Assembly (NCBI RefSeq): GCF_003001675.1
Contig: NZ_PVYW01000006.1
Span: 248,001-312,000 of the forward strand
From: Cohnella sp. SGD-V74
Lineage (GTDB): Bacteria > Bacillota > Bacilli > Paenibacillales > Paenibacillaceae
Direction: 5' to 3'
DNA length: 64,000 nucleotides
Position 1 is the first letter of the stretch. The number at the start of each line of letters is the position of its first letter. The notes under the pieces were generated by a model, which saw only the letters and a list, made by a program, of their open reading frames with translations, was not told where the DNA came from and did no database searches. Position numbers and translations under genes: made by a program. Positions 32,748 to 41,013 of the stretch are shown here, in pieces.

Positions 32748-34291
32748 TTCCACGCGTCGATTTGTTTCTGGATTTCCGCCACAATCTTGTCGCTGCCGGC
32801 TTTCTTCAGCTTATCAATAAATTCCGGAAGGTACTTCTCCGGGTCGACCGAACCGGTCTCGAGCATCGGAATGTATTGATCCGTAACGGTCGCCGTCTGA
32901 GCCAATTCCGACTTCACCGGCGCGGGATCGAAGTTGAATCCGATGAGAGGCGAAGGCGCGGCCGAATTGTTGAGTGCAATCGTCTCTTCCCAGATGCCGG
33001 GCTGCTGGCCTTTGCGATAATAACCGCTGAACTGGTTTCCGTACAACCAATCGGCGTTCGGGGCGTAGCCGCCGTCTATGATAGCTTCGACGGTTACGTC
33101 GTCCAGCTTGTTGTAATGCTTCCCTTCAATTCCGTGCGCAAGCGTATTGAAGAGTTCCTTGTCGCTGTACAGCAAATCCAGGAACATAATCGCTCTTTCC
33201 GGATTTTTCGACGATTTGCTGACGGCCGTCATCGTCGCGATAATAGAGCTTGTAAGCAGATACGGTTTGGACAATGCCACGTCCTTCACTTCTCTGCCTT
33301 CCAGCTTGGCAGCGGTCTCGGACTCGCCGCCCGGCTTCAAGTTGCCGGACAGGAAGCTTGCGTATTTGCCGGCCGCGAAATCCGCCGAATCGTCCGAAAG
33401 CGTCGCCGCGTCTTTGCGGATGTAGCCCTTCTGAAACCAGCTTCTCATCAGGGTCAAATGATTTTTGTACGCTTCGGACTCGAATTGATTGACGACCTGC
33501 AGCGACGAATCGTCCAGACGGACGACGCCCGGTATGTTACGGCCCGCCGCTTCGTCATAACCGTACGAGACGTTAAGCGTGCCGCCGAAGTTCCCTTTGG
33601 TAACCTGGAAAGGGTACAAGTCCGGATGGCTCTCCTTCACGGCTGCAAGGAACGGCTCGATGTCCGCGAACGTCTTGACCGTATCCGCGTTGAAGCCCGT
33701 GCTCTCAAGCAGCCCCTTCTGGAACGTAACCGCATCTGTTTTCGCCCAAATCTGATAGTTGGGAATGGCGTATTTCTTGCCGTTTACTTTCAGCGCGTCC
33801 CAGCCCATCTGCGGAATCGTCTTCATGATCGTAGGCGCATATTGGTCCAGCAGATCGTCAAGCGGCAGGAATACGTCCTTGCTGACGTTCGTGTAATAGT
33901 TGTTCATCCAGTTGGCTGTAAACGCCAGATCATACGATTCGCCCGATGCGTTCATCAGTTGCAGCTTCTGGTCATATTCGCCCCAGTCGGTAGGTTTCAG
34001 TTGGATCGTTGCATTGATTTTTTCCTGCAAAATTTTGTTCATCGCCGCCTCTACTTCCGCTTGACCGGCTTGCACCCCGCCAGGGAAATACCATGTCAGC
34101 ACAGCGGGTTCGAGCTTCGGCGCCTCCGATGGCGACTCGGAAGCCGATGACGATGACGATGCCGTGCTTGTGCCGCTTGCCGGTTGATTCGCCTCTTTGC
34201 CGGCGCATCCCGCCAGCACCATTGTGACTGTCAGCATGATTGCGAGTACGAACGGAACCATTCCTTTATACCTTTTTCTGTTCAATTGCAT
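32741..34291 (-). CDS. Extracellular solute-binding lipoprotein, importer B (DUF3502 type)
   Basis: This 516-residue protein has a lipoprotein signal peptide with lipobox LAGC (about residues 26-29) and a Ser/Thr-rich linker. A sugar-binding domain opens VLTWYFPGG and the C-terminal DUF3502-like segment contains GFNFDPAPVKSELAQ. It would capture an oligosaccharide for the two permeases encoded upstream. The ATG at 34291 lies only two bases from AGGGAGG; an in-frame TTG at 34285 has that site eight bases upstream and may be the real start. It is clearly paralogous to the binding protein at 36433. Confidence 0.9.
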   Translation of the reverse strand: MQLNRKRYKGMVPFVLAIMLTVTMVLAGCAGKEANQPASGTSTASSSSSASESPSEAPKLEPAVLTWYFPGGVQAGQAEVEAAMNKILQEKINATIQLKPTDWGEYDQKLQLMNASGESYDLAFTANWMNNYYTNVSKDVFLPLDDLLDQYAPTIMKTIPQMGWDALKVNGKKYAIPNYQIWAKTDAVTFQKGLLESTGFNADTVKTFADIEPFLAAVKESHPDLYPFQVTKGNFGGTLNVSYGYDEAAGRNIPGVVRLDDSSLQVVNQFESEAYKNHLTLMRSWFQKGYIRKDAATLSDDSADFAAGKYASFLSGNLKPGGESETAAKLEGREVKDVALSKPYLLTSSIIATMTAVSKSSKNPERAIMFLDLLYSDKELFNTLAHGIEGKHYNKLDDVTVEAIIDGGYAPNADWLYGNQFSGYYRKGQQPGIWEETIALNNSAAPSPLIGFNFDPAPVKSELAQTATVTDQYIPMLETGSVDPEKYLPEFIDKLKKAGSDKIVAEIQKQIDAWKK

Positions 34292-34315
34292 TGCCTCCCT
34301 TTGGATGGATTGTCT

Positions 34316-34332
34316 ATTGTAACGGATACAAT
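34316..34332. promoter_or_regulatory. Palindrome between permease and binding-protein genes
   Basis: ATTGTA and TACAAT flank ACGGA, a perfect 6-bp inverted repeat with odd spacing, 25-41 bases before the solute-binding protein start. It might be an operator or a processing hairpin that allows separate control of the binding protein. Confidence 0.35.
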
Positions 34333-34356
34333 CCGGTACAACCGCTTTGTCGCTCC

Positions 34357-35247
34357 TCAGCCCTTGACGGCGCCGACAGTCAAGCCTTTGATGAAATACT
34401 TCTGGAAGAACGGAAAGGCGAGCAGCATCGGACCGCATGCCAGAATAGCCATTGCCATGCGTGCGGATTCGTTAGGGAATTGACTCGTATCGATGGAAAC
34501 ATTGCCCGCTCTCACCGCACTCGTCAGATACGTAATGTTGTTCATGATGCGGTACAGCAAATATTGCAACGGAGTCAAGCTGCCCTTGTCGATGAAGAGC
34601 ATCCCAAGCCACCAGTCGTTCCAGTAGACAAAGGCGATGAACAAACCGACAGTGGCCAGGGCAGGCTTGGAGATCGGCAGTATAATCGTATAAAACGCAC
34701 TCCACTCGCCGGCGCCGTCGATTTTGGCGGACTCGATCAGTTCAGGCGGAATATCCGCGAGAAACCCCTTCATCAAGAGGACATGCCACGGCAGTATCAC
34801 ATAAGGCAAGATCAGGGCGAGCAATGTATCGTTCAATTGCAGATACTTCGTAATCATGATGTACCAAGGAACGAGTCCGCCGTTGAACAGCAGCGTGAAG
34901 AAGACGAGGAACGAGAACAGGTTCTTGAACCGGAAGTCCTTGCGCGATAATGCGTAAGCGAGCTTGGCGGTCAACAAGAGGCTGAGCGCCGTTCCCGCAA
35001 CCGTCACCAGGATGGTCACTCCATATGCCTGAAGCAAGCTTGTCGGGCTGGCGAACAAATATTTGTAAGCGAACAAGGTAACATTCTTCGGTATAAGCTT
35101 GAAGCCTTCGAGCGCCACGTCTCTTTCGGACGAGAACGAGATCGAGATGACGTACAAGAAAGGCAAGACGCAGAATGCCGAGAACAGGATGAATACAAGA
35201 TGCGCGGCGAGCCTGCCGGCCGATAGCTTGCTGGATGTGGTTGGCAC
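34357..35247 (-). CDS. Carbohydrate ABC transporter permease, importer B (LplC type)
   Basis: This 296-residue CUT1 permease has six membrane segments and the EAA loop ESAKIDGAGEWSAFYTIILPISKP. It ends FFQKYFIKGLTVGAVKG. A GTG at 35247 is preferred because AAGGAG lies eight bases upstream; the GTG three codons earlier (35256) directly abuts that site. It follows the LplB-type gene by 12 bases. Confidence 0.92.
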   Translation of the reverse strand: MPTTSSKLSAGRLAAHLVFILFSAFCVLPFLYVISISFSSERDVALEGFKLIPKNVTLFAYKYLFASPTSLLQAYGVTILVTVAGTALSLLLTAKLAYALSRKDFRFKNLFSFLVFFTLLFNGGLVPWYIMITKYLQLNDTLLALILPYVILPWHVLLMKGFLADIPPELIESAKIDGAGEWSAFYTIILPISKPALATVGLFIAFVYWNDWWLGMLFIDKGSLTPLQYLLYRIMNNITYLTSAVRAGNVSIDTSQFPNESARMAMAILACGPMLLAFPFFQKYFIKGLTVGAVKG

Positions 35248-35259
35248 CGGGTTCACTCC

Positions 35260-36186
35260 TTAAAAAATCGCGTTGTCTTTGTTGATTCTGCGTACGATCG
35301 CATTAACCGTAAGGACGAGGACGAAGCCGACGAGCGACTGGTACAGGCCGACCGCGGAGGCCATGCCGATATCGCCCGATACCCGCAAAGCCCGGAACAC
35401 ATAGGTGTCGATCACTTCCGTCGTCCCGTACAAGGCGCCGGAGTTCGCGGGGATGAAGTAGAACAGCCCGAAGTCCGAGTAGAAAATTTTACCGATAGCC
35501 AGCAGCGTAAGCAGTGTAATAAGCGGAGTCAGCAGAGGAAGCGTAATCTTCCGAACCTGCTGCAGCCTTGTTGCCCCGTCGATCGCCGCCGCCTCGTAAT
35601 ACGTGCGATCGATGCCCATCAATCCCGTATAGTAGATGAGCAGCGCATATCCGATACTCTTCCACAAGTAAGCGAAGCTCAGAATAAACGGCCAGTATTT
35701 CGGTTCGAAATAGAAGTTGATTTCGTCCATTCCGAATGACTCGAGCAGCATGTTAATGACACCCATCTCGGGATTTAACAACGCGTAAGTAACATAGCTG
35801 ACGACGACCCAGGACAGAAAATAAGGGAAAAACATCGCCGTTTGGTACACCTTAACGGATTTGCGTCCGAGCTCGAACATCAGAATCGCGAATACAACCG
35901 ACAGAATCGTCGACAGGACGATGAAGCAAAGGTTGAGCAAAATCGTGTTCCGCGTCACCTGGTAGGCCGCGTCGGATGTGAAAAAAAACTTGAAATTATC
36001 GAATCCGCTCCAAGGGCTCCCCAAGATCCCGTCCGAGTAGTTGTAATTTTTGAACGCGAGCACAAGTCCGAAAATCGGCAAGTAATAGAACACGAGGACG
36101 AACAGGAGCCCCGGGAACGCCAGGGCCATAAGCCCCTTGTGTTTGTTGATATCCTTCGTCAGTCTCTGCCAGTAAGTCGTCTCCAT
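35260..36186 (-). CDS. Carbohydrate ABC transporter permease, importer B (LplB type)
   Basis: This 308-residue permease starts METTYWQRLTKDINKHKGLMALAFPGLLFVLVFYYLPIFG, with six membrane segments and the EAA loop YEAAAIDGATRLQQVRKITLPLL. It is close to the permease at 40021: both contain a YFIP..LY.TT.VIDTY block and an ..GMA.AVGLYQS block near the C-terminus. The ATG at 36186 follows GGGGAG by seven bases. It is first gene of the importer B unit. Confidence 0.92.
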   Translation of the reverse strand: METTYWQRLTKDINKHKGLMALAFPGLLFVLVFYYLPIFGLVLAFKNYNYSDGILGSPWSGFDNFKFFFTSDAAYQVTRNTILLNLCFIVLSTILSVVFAILMFELGRKSVKVYQTAMFFPYFLSWVVVSYVTYALLNPEMGVINMLLESFGMDEINFYFEPKYWPFILSFAYLWKSIGYALLIYYTGLMGIDRTYYEAAAIDGATRLQQVRKITLPLLTPLITLLTLLAIGKIFYSDFGLFYFIPANSGALYGTTEVIDTYVFRALRVSGDIGMASAVGLYQSLVGFVLVLTVNAIVRRINKDNAIF

Positions 36187-36380
36187 AAGGCGGCTCCCCT
36201 CCGTTTGATTGATTTGTGCGGAATAGATTCCGCCATCGACGGATCGCTGTGGACGACAGCGTCGGTTATGTCTCCATAATGGGGGGCCGCACATCCCGAC
36301 GGCTATTGCAAAAAGAGTACTTCCGTCTCCAAACGGCGTGCATTATGTGCACTTTTGTGGACTTCAGCAGGTTTGTACGC

Positions 36381-36414
36381 AAAAAACAGCCTGCCCGGTT
36401 CAGGGCAGACTGCT
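36381..36414 (-). terminator. Terminator of the importer C binding-protein gene
   Basis: On the minus strand AGCAGTCTGCCC pairs with GGGCAGGCTG and is followed by six T residues. It separates importer C from importer B. I see nothing else in 36187-36432. Confidence 0.85.
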
Positions 36415-36432
36415 TTAAGGGGGTAAGAGCCT

Positions 36433-37899
36433 TTATGGTTTCGCCTCGAGCCAAATATCCAGCTGCCGCTGCTGCTCTTCGCGAACTTTATCGATGCCGG
36501 CTTTGCGGAGCAAATCCAAATATAGCGGGTAATACTGGTCGGGATCGAGCGTGCCGGAATTCAAGCCGATGGCGTATTCCTTCTCCAACGCGTGGATATT
36601 GGCGCTTTCCGTTTTATAGGCTTCGATGTCCGGATGAAACCCGTACAACGAGTCGACCTCGGCGCTCAAGTTCAATTCCTGAGTCTGTTCCCACGTGTCC
36701 GCGGGCTGGCCTTCCTGCAAATAACCGTTCATCACATTGCCGAACACCCAGTTCGCATTCGGCGCGTAACCGCTCTGCCCGTCAACCCGGATCGTGTTCT
36801 CCCCGATCTTCTTGTAGTGCTTATCCTCGATTCCGAAGCTCAACAAGTTAAAGATCCGGCTGTCGGTGTTGACAAGCTCAAGCAATTCCATCGCCTTCTC
36901 GGGATGCCTCGACGTACGGCTGATCGCGTTCGTCGTCGGCGTCACGCCGTCAAACCTCGGTTTGTACATCGGGATATAAATCACCTCGTTGCCGCCGTTC
37001 TTCCAATACTCTTCCGCTTCCCCGCCGGGTTTCATGACGTCGAACAGCACAACCATGTTGCCCTGACCGCGCAGTCTCGAGAAATCCTTGACCACCGCAA
37101 TGTCTCTTTGAATGTAACCTTTCAAATACCAGCTTCTCGCGAGCTGCAAGTAGTTACGGTACTCCGGCGTATCGACCGGCATGATGACGCGGTTCGGATC
37201 CTCCTTGTAGTGGGCGACGCCGTTCTCCTCGGCAAAGCTCGGCGCGGCCGATATGCCGTAGCACGGCGGACACCAGAACTGGGTGGAGCCAAACGGGATT
37301 TTGTCCGGCTCGTTCTGTTTGATCAGCTTCAGGAAGGGTTCGATATCCTCAATCGTCTTGATCGCGGCAGGGTCAAGACCGTATTTGTCCGCATATTTCT
37401 TCTGCACGGCGAAGCCGTAGTAATGGGCGGCAATTTGATAATTGGGCACCGTGTAGATTTTGTTTTTCACTTTCACGTCTTTCCACGCGAAGTCCGGCAA
37501 GGAGGCTTTAAGCGTAGGGGCGACCGTCTCAAGCAAGTCGTCGATAGCGAGAAAAGCGCCTTTCTCCGCGTTGATTCGGTAATTCAGTATCCAGTTGGAC
37601 GTCCAGACGATATCGAATTCGTCCGAAGCCGCAATCATCGTATTCAGCTTCTGCTCGTAACTGTTCCAGTCGACTCCCTTCAACCTGATCTTCGCGTGGA
37701 TGAGCGGCTCCACGATTCGATTGAGCTCGGCCTCCACCAAATGCAAGTCGGGCCATTGACCTGACGGGAAATACCAGGTCAGCTCCACTCCTTCGTCCGC
37801 AGCCGCGTTTCCGTTCGGCTGCGAAGCCCCGCCGCGCGAACAGGCTCCGAGCATCAAGACAACACATAAGAAGATAGCCGCGACATTCATTCTGCGCAT
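36433..37899 (-). CDS. Extracellular solute-binding lipoprotein, importer C (DUF3502 type)
   Basis: This 488-residue protein has a lipoprotein signal with lipobox LGAC (about 17-20). The domain opens VELTWYFPSGQWPDLHLVEAELNRIVEP, aligned with the importer B protein (both have LTWYFP, YEQKL/YDQKL, WILNY/WMNNY, VPNYQI/IPNYQI). A DUF3502-like end contains GFHPDIEAYKTESANI. It is about 30 residues shorter than its paralogue. GGAGGG lies six bases before the ATG. The dehydrogenase gene ends 31 bases upstream in the same orientation. Confidence 0.9.
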   Translation of the reverse strand: MRRMNVAAIFLCVVLMLGACSRGGASQPNGNAAADEGVELTWYFPSGQWPDLHLVEAELNRIVEPLIHAKIRLKGVDWNSYEQKLNTMIAASDEFDIVWTSNWILNYRINAEKGAFLAIDDLLETVAPTLKASLPDFAWKDVKVKNKIYTVPNYQIAAHYYGFAVQKKYADKYGLDPAAIKTIEDIEPFLKLIKQNEPDKIPFGSTQFWCPPCYGISAAPSFAEENGVAHYKEDPNRVIMPVDTPEYRNYLQLARSWYLKGYIQRDIAVVKDFSRLRGQGNMVVLFDVMKPGGEAEEYWKNGGNEVIYIPMYKPRFDGVTPTTNAISRTSRHPEKAMELLELVNTDSRIFNLLSFGIEDKHYKKIGENTIRVDGQSGYAPNANWVFGNVMNGYLQEGQPADTWEQTQELNLSAEVDSLYGFHPDIEAYKTESANIHALEKEYAIGLNSGTLDPDQYYPLYLDLLRKAGIDKVREEQQRQLDIWLEAKP

Positions 37900-37930
37900 C
37901 CGACACCCTCCGCTATATGGTTATGATATC

Positions 37931-38905
37931 CTACGGCAGTACAACGCCTTTCAAATAGTTCGGCGGCTTCCGCTCAAGCGTCTCGAACGCGGCTTGAACG
38001 TCCTCCAGCTTAAATCTGTGGCTGTATAATCCGTCCATCCGGAATGTGCCTCGCTCAAGCAGGCGAACGGCCCGGCGCAGGTCATCCATGCCGTCGAGGG
38101 AATAGCCGGGATGCAGGCCGCGGATCTCGACCGCCTTGCCGACGACCGCGCCGACGTCAAACGAAGCGCTGGTCCGCTCGTAAGAGCTCATCAGCGCAAG
38201 CCTGCCCCGGCCCTCGCGCAAATAGCCGATTGCGGTATTCAGCAAGTCTGCGTTGCCCGTCCCTTCGATGACGAAGTCCGCCAGCCGACCGCGCCCGATG
38301 TCGCGAATCGCCTCCTCCACGTTCGATGTCCGTGGATTGAGCGTATGCGTCGCGCCGTACTTGCGGGCAAGCGCCAGCTTCGCGTCATCCACGTCCACCG
38401 CGATCAGCGCGGACAACAGTCCGCCGGACAGCGCTTGAACGCACCATAGACCCATCGGCCCGCAGCCAAGCACGACGCCAACGTCGCCTGCCTCGGGCGC
38501 CGCTCCTCGCAATACCGTAAGAATACATTTCAGCGGTTCTCCGATCGCATGCATCGGATCGACGCTCGCCCCGACTTTCACGCAGCACGCTGCATCCGCG
38601 ACAATATAGTCGGCGAACCCTTCCAGTTGCGGTCCCGTCGCCCGATTCGCCGGCAAGCCGGTGACGGTGTCTCCGGCGGCGAAGCCCGTGACGCCTCGTC
38701 CAATCTCGGCGACCGTCCCCGCCCATTCGTGACCGAGCGTCTGCGGGCGGCCCTCGCCGATACGCCCCTTCCAATGGTTCAGCTCCCAGTTGCATAGACC
38801 GCACACGGCGATCCGCACCAGCAACTGGCCTTCCCCCAGTGTCAAATCCGCTTCGACAAGCTCGAACCGCCTCGGCTCGACGAGCAATGCTCTGCGCGTC
38901 TTCAT
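37931..38905 (-). CDS. Medium-chain alcohol/polyol dehydrogenase (zinc-dependent family)
   Basis: This 324-residue protein has the MDR layout: an N-terminal GroES-like domain with CGLCNWELNHWKG and GHEWAGTV holding the catalytic zinc ligands (Cys about 35 or 38, His and Glu about 58-59), then a Rossmann domain with GCGPMG near 146. The lobe with four structural-zinc cysteines is missing. It probably oxidises a polyol or sugar alcohol with NAD(P). The ATG at 38905 is preceded by a GGGGGG run 11 bases away; the in-frame start at 38989 would lie inside the inverted-repeat element. Its place between importer genes suggests it acts on the imported sugar. Confidence 0.87.
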   Translation of the reverse strand: MKTRRALLVEPRRFELVEADLTLGEGQLLVRIAVCGLCNWELNHWKGRIGEGRPQTLGHEWAGTVAEIGRGVTGFAAGDTVTGLPANRATGPQLEGFADYIVADAACCVKVGASVDPMHAIGEPLKCILTVLRGAAPEAGDVGVVLGCGPMGLWCVQALSGGLLSALIAVDVDDAKLALARKYGATHTLNPRTSNVEEAIRDIGRGRLADFVIEGTGNADLLNTAIGYLREGRGRLALMSSYERTSASFDVGAVVGKAVEIRGLHPGYSLDGMDDLRRAVRLLERGTFRMDGLYSHRFKLEDVQAAFETLERKPPNYLKGVVLP

Positions 38906-38949
38906 CCTGTCATCTTCCCCCCTCTGCAAAGTAGAATATCGTCTGTATT

Positions 38950-39116
38950 CTAGGGCGTGTATGCAAACCCGCTCAGGGGCATCTATCACCGCCTTTTCGC
39001 CCCCTGCTGCGTCACTTTTGCTTGACGTACCCCCGGTACGCCTTCACAAAAGTTCCTTGCATGGAACGAAAATTCGGCAACATCTGCTATCTTCGGAGTA
39101 TGCATACACGCCCTAG
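38950..39116. repeat. 167-bp inverted-repeat element with perfect 16-bp ends (MITE-like)
   Basis: CTAGGGCGTGTATGCA and TGCATACACGCCCTAG are exact complements at the two ends. Inside, ACTTTTG pairs with CAAAAGT and CGTACC with GGTACG, so the whole element can fold into a long hairpin. It starts immediately after the permease stop codon and ends just before the dehydrogenase leader. No open reading frame is supported within it. Confidence 0.75.
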
Positions 39117-39118
39117 CT

Positions 39119-40009
39119 CTAGCTTTTAATGGAACCCAGTGTCAACCCTTTGACGAAATACTTCTGGAAAAAAGGAAAGATAACCATCATCGGACCCCCT
39201 GCAAGCAGCGCTATCGTCATTCTCGCCGATAAAACGGGAAACGAAGCTGCGTTATCAAACGAGATTCCAGAAATAAAAACAGTGGAAGTCTGCAAAAAAT
39301 GACTGTTGGCCATCATCCTGACCAGCAGCAGCTGCAAAGGGAAAAGACGATCGTTCTCGATGAACAGCACGGCATTCAGCCATTCGTTCCAATAAACGAT
39401 GGAAACGAGCAGCGTCAGCGTCACAAGCGCCGGGGCGCTCAACGGGACAATCAAGTTGAAGAAGATGCGGTATTCCCTCGCCCCGTCCATCTTCGCCGAC
39501 TCGATGATCTCCATCGGCAGTGTCCGCAGAAACGTTCTGAGAATCAAGACATGCAACGGATGAACCAACGTCGGGAGCAAAATCATCGCCCATACCGTGT
39601 CTTTCAGATGAAGCGTCTGCGCCATCAGCATATAATAAGGCACAAGCCCGCCGCTGAACAGCAACGTAAAGAAGATGAGAAACGTCGTCTGCCGATTATA
39701 CGCGTAATCCCGACGCGACAAGACATAAGCAATCATGGCCGTAGTAAGCAAACTCAGCAGCGTGCCGACTACGGTTACGAGAATCGTGACCCCGTAAGCT
39801 CTGAACAGCAACGCCGGGGACTGGACAACATATCGATACGCCGTAAAATCGAAGCTGTCCGGCCACAGCCGGTAGCCGTACTTGGCAATGGAGGCTTCGT
39901 CGGTCATCGAAATCATGATCACGAGAACGAATGGAATCAACATGCCCAGCGTAACGGCAATGAAAAACAGATGAATCAGCATCTTGGGGTAATCCAGCTT
40001 CCTGTGCAT
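39119..40009 (-). CDS. Carbohydrate ABC transporter permease, importer C (LplC type)
   Basis: This 296-residue permease starts MHRKLDYPKMLIHLFFIAVTLGMLIPFVLV, with six membrane segments and the EAA loop ESAKMDGAREYRIFFNLIVPLSAP. The end is FFQKYFVKGLTLGSIKS. AGGAGC lies seven bases before the ATG at 40009; longer readings run through the upstream gene. The downstream neighbour is the 167-bp inverted-repeat element rather than the next coding gene. Confidence 0.92.
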   Translation of the reverse strand: MHRKLDYPKMLIHLFFIAVTLGMLIPFVLVIMISMTDEASIAKYGYRLWPDSFDFTAYRYVVQSPALLFRAYGVTILVTVVGTLLSLLTTAMIAYVLSRRDYAYNRQTTFLIFFTLLFSGGLVPYYMLMAQTLHLKDTVWAMILLPTLVHPLHVLILRTFLRTLPMEIIESAKMDGAREYRIFFNLIVPLSAPALVTLTLLVSIVYWNEWLNAVLFIENDRLFPLQLLLVRMMANSHFLQTSTVFISGISFDNAASFPVLSARMTIALLAGGPMMVIFPFFQKYFVKGLTLGSIKS

Positions 40010-40020
40010 GGCCAAAGCTC

Positions 40021-40983
40021 CTACCAAAGCGAATGATCGGCGCTGAATTTCCGAACCGCATAATTGGCGAACAACACGAAAAACAGTCCGCCTACGGATT
40101 GATACAATCCGACCGCCGTCGCCATGCCGATCTCCCCGAGCTTGCGCAGCGCATGATAAGCGTACGTATCGATAACGTCCGTCGTCGAATAGAGGAACGG
40201 AGAGTCGTTCGGAATAAAATAATGCAGACCGAAATTGCCGCGAAACAATCCGCCCACGCCAATGATCAGCAGCACCGCCGCAAGCGGCATAAGCAACGGA
40301 AATGTAATTCGGCTCGCCATCTGCCATCTTGAGGCTCCGTCGATCCGCGCGGCTTCCTGATATTCGCTTTCAATCCCCATGATGCCGCTATAGAAGATCA
40401 GCACGTGGAACCCGATCGTCTTCCACAAGTACACCGCATTCAAGATGAAGGGCCAAACGGCAGGCACCAAGTACCAATCCACCGGCTCTACTGCAAGCAG
40501 CCTCAGCACCCCGTTCAAGTATCCCTCGTGATGATTCAAGAACGCATCCGTCACATAACTAACGAGAACCCAGGACAGGAAGAAAGGAAGCAGCATTGCC
40601 GTTTGGTACGTTTTGGCGGCCCGTCGGGCCACTTCGTTCAGCATGATGGCGAAAACCAATGCGAAAGCCAGGGCGCCGAGCAGGTACCCGGCGCCGTACA
40701 TCAGAGTATTTCTTGTAGTAAGAAAAGCCTGATCGGATACGAAAAAAAACTTGAAATTATCAAAGCCAACCCACTTGCTCCCGAAGATGCCCAAGTCGAA
40801 TCTGAAATTTTTGAATGCCAGCACAAGCCCGAACAACGGGATATACGCAAATACGATCAAATACGTTACCGCCGGTAAGGATAACGCGAACAGTTCCTTG
40901 TTTTTTTGGAACACGGTCCATCTCTTCTTCGCGAAACGTCCCACTCCCGCCCATCTTCCGGTTCCCGGCCGATGCTTCGCCAC
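40021..40983 (-). CDS. Carbohydrate ABC transporter permease, importer C (LplB type)
   Basis: This 320-residue permease has six membrane segments and the EAA loop YQEAARIDGASRWQMASRITFPLLMP. It shares the IDTYAYHALRKLGEIGMATAVGLYQS block with the importer B permease. The start is GTG with GAGGG seven bases upstream. It lies 30 bases after the AraC regulator gene and opens the importer C unit. Confidence 0.92.
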   Translation of the reverse strand: MAKHRPGTGRWAGVGRFAKKRWTVFQKNKELFALSLPAVTYLIVFAYIPLFGLVLAFKNFRFDLGIFGSKWVGFDNFKFFFVSDQAFLTTRNTLMYGAGYLLGALAFALVFAIMLNEVARRAAKTYQTAMLLPFFLSWVLVSYVTDAFLNHHEGYLNGVLRLLAVEPVDWYLVPAVWPFILNAVYLWKTIGFHVLIFYSGIMGIESEYQEAARIDGASRWQMASRITFPLLMPLAAVLLIIGVGGLFRGNFGLHYFIPNDSPFLYSTTDVIDTYAYHALRKLGEIGMATAVGLYQSVGGLFFVLFANYAVRKFSADHSLW

Positions 40984-41013
40984 TAGCGTTCCCTCGCCTT
41001 CAGGACACTCGCT

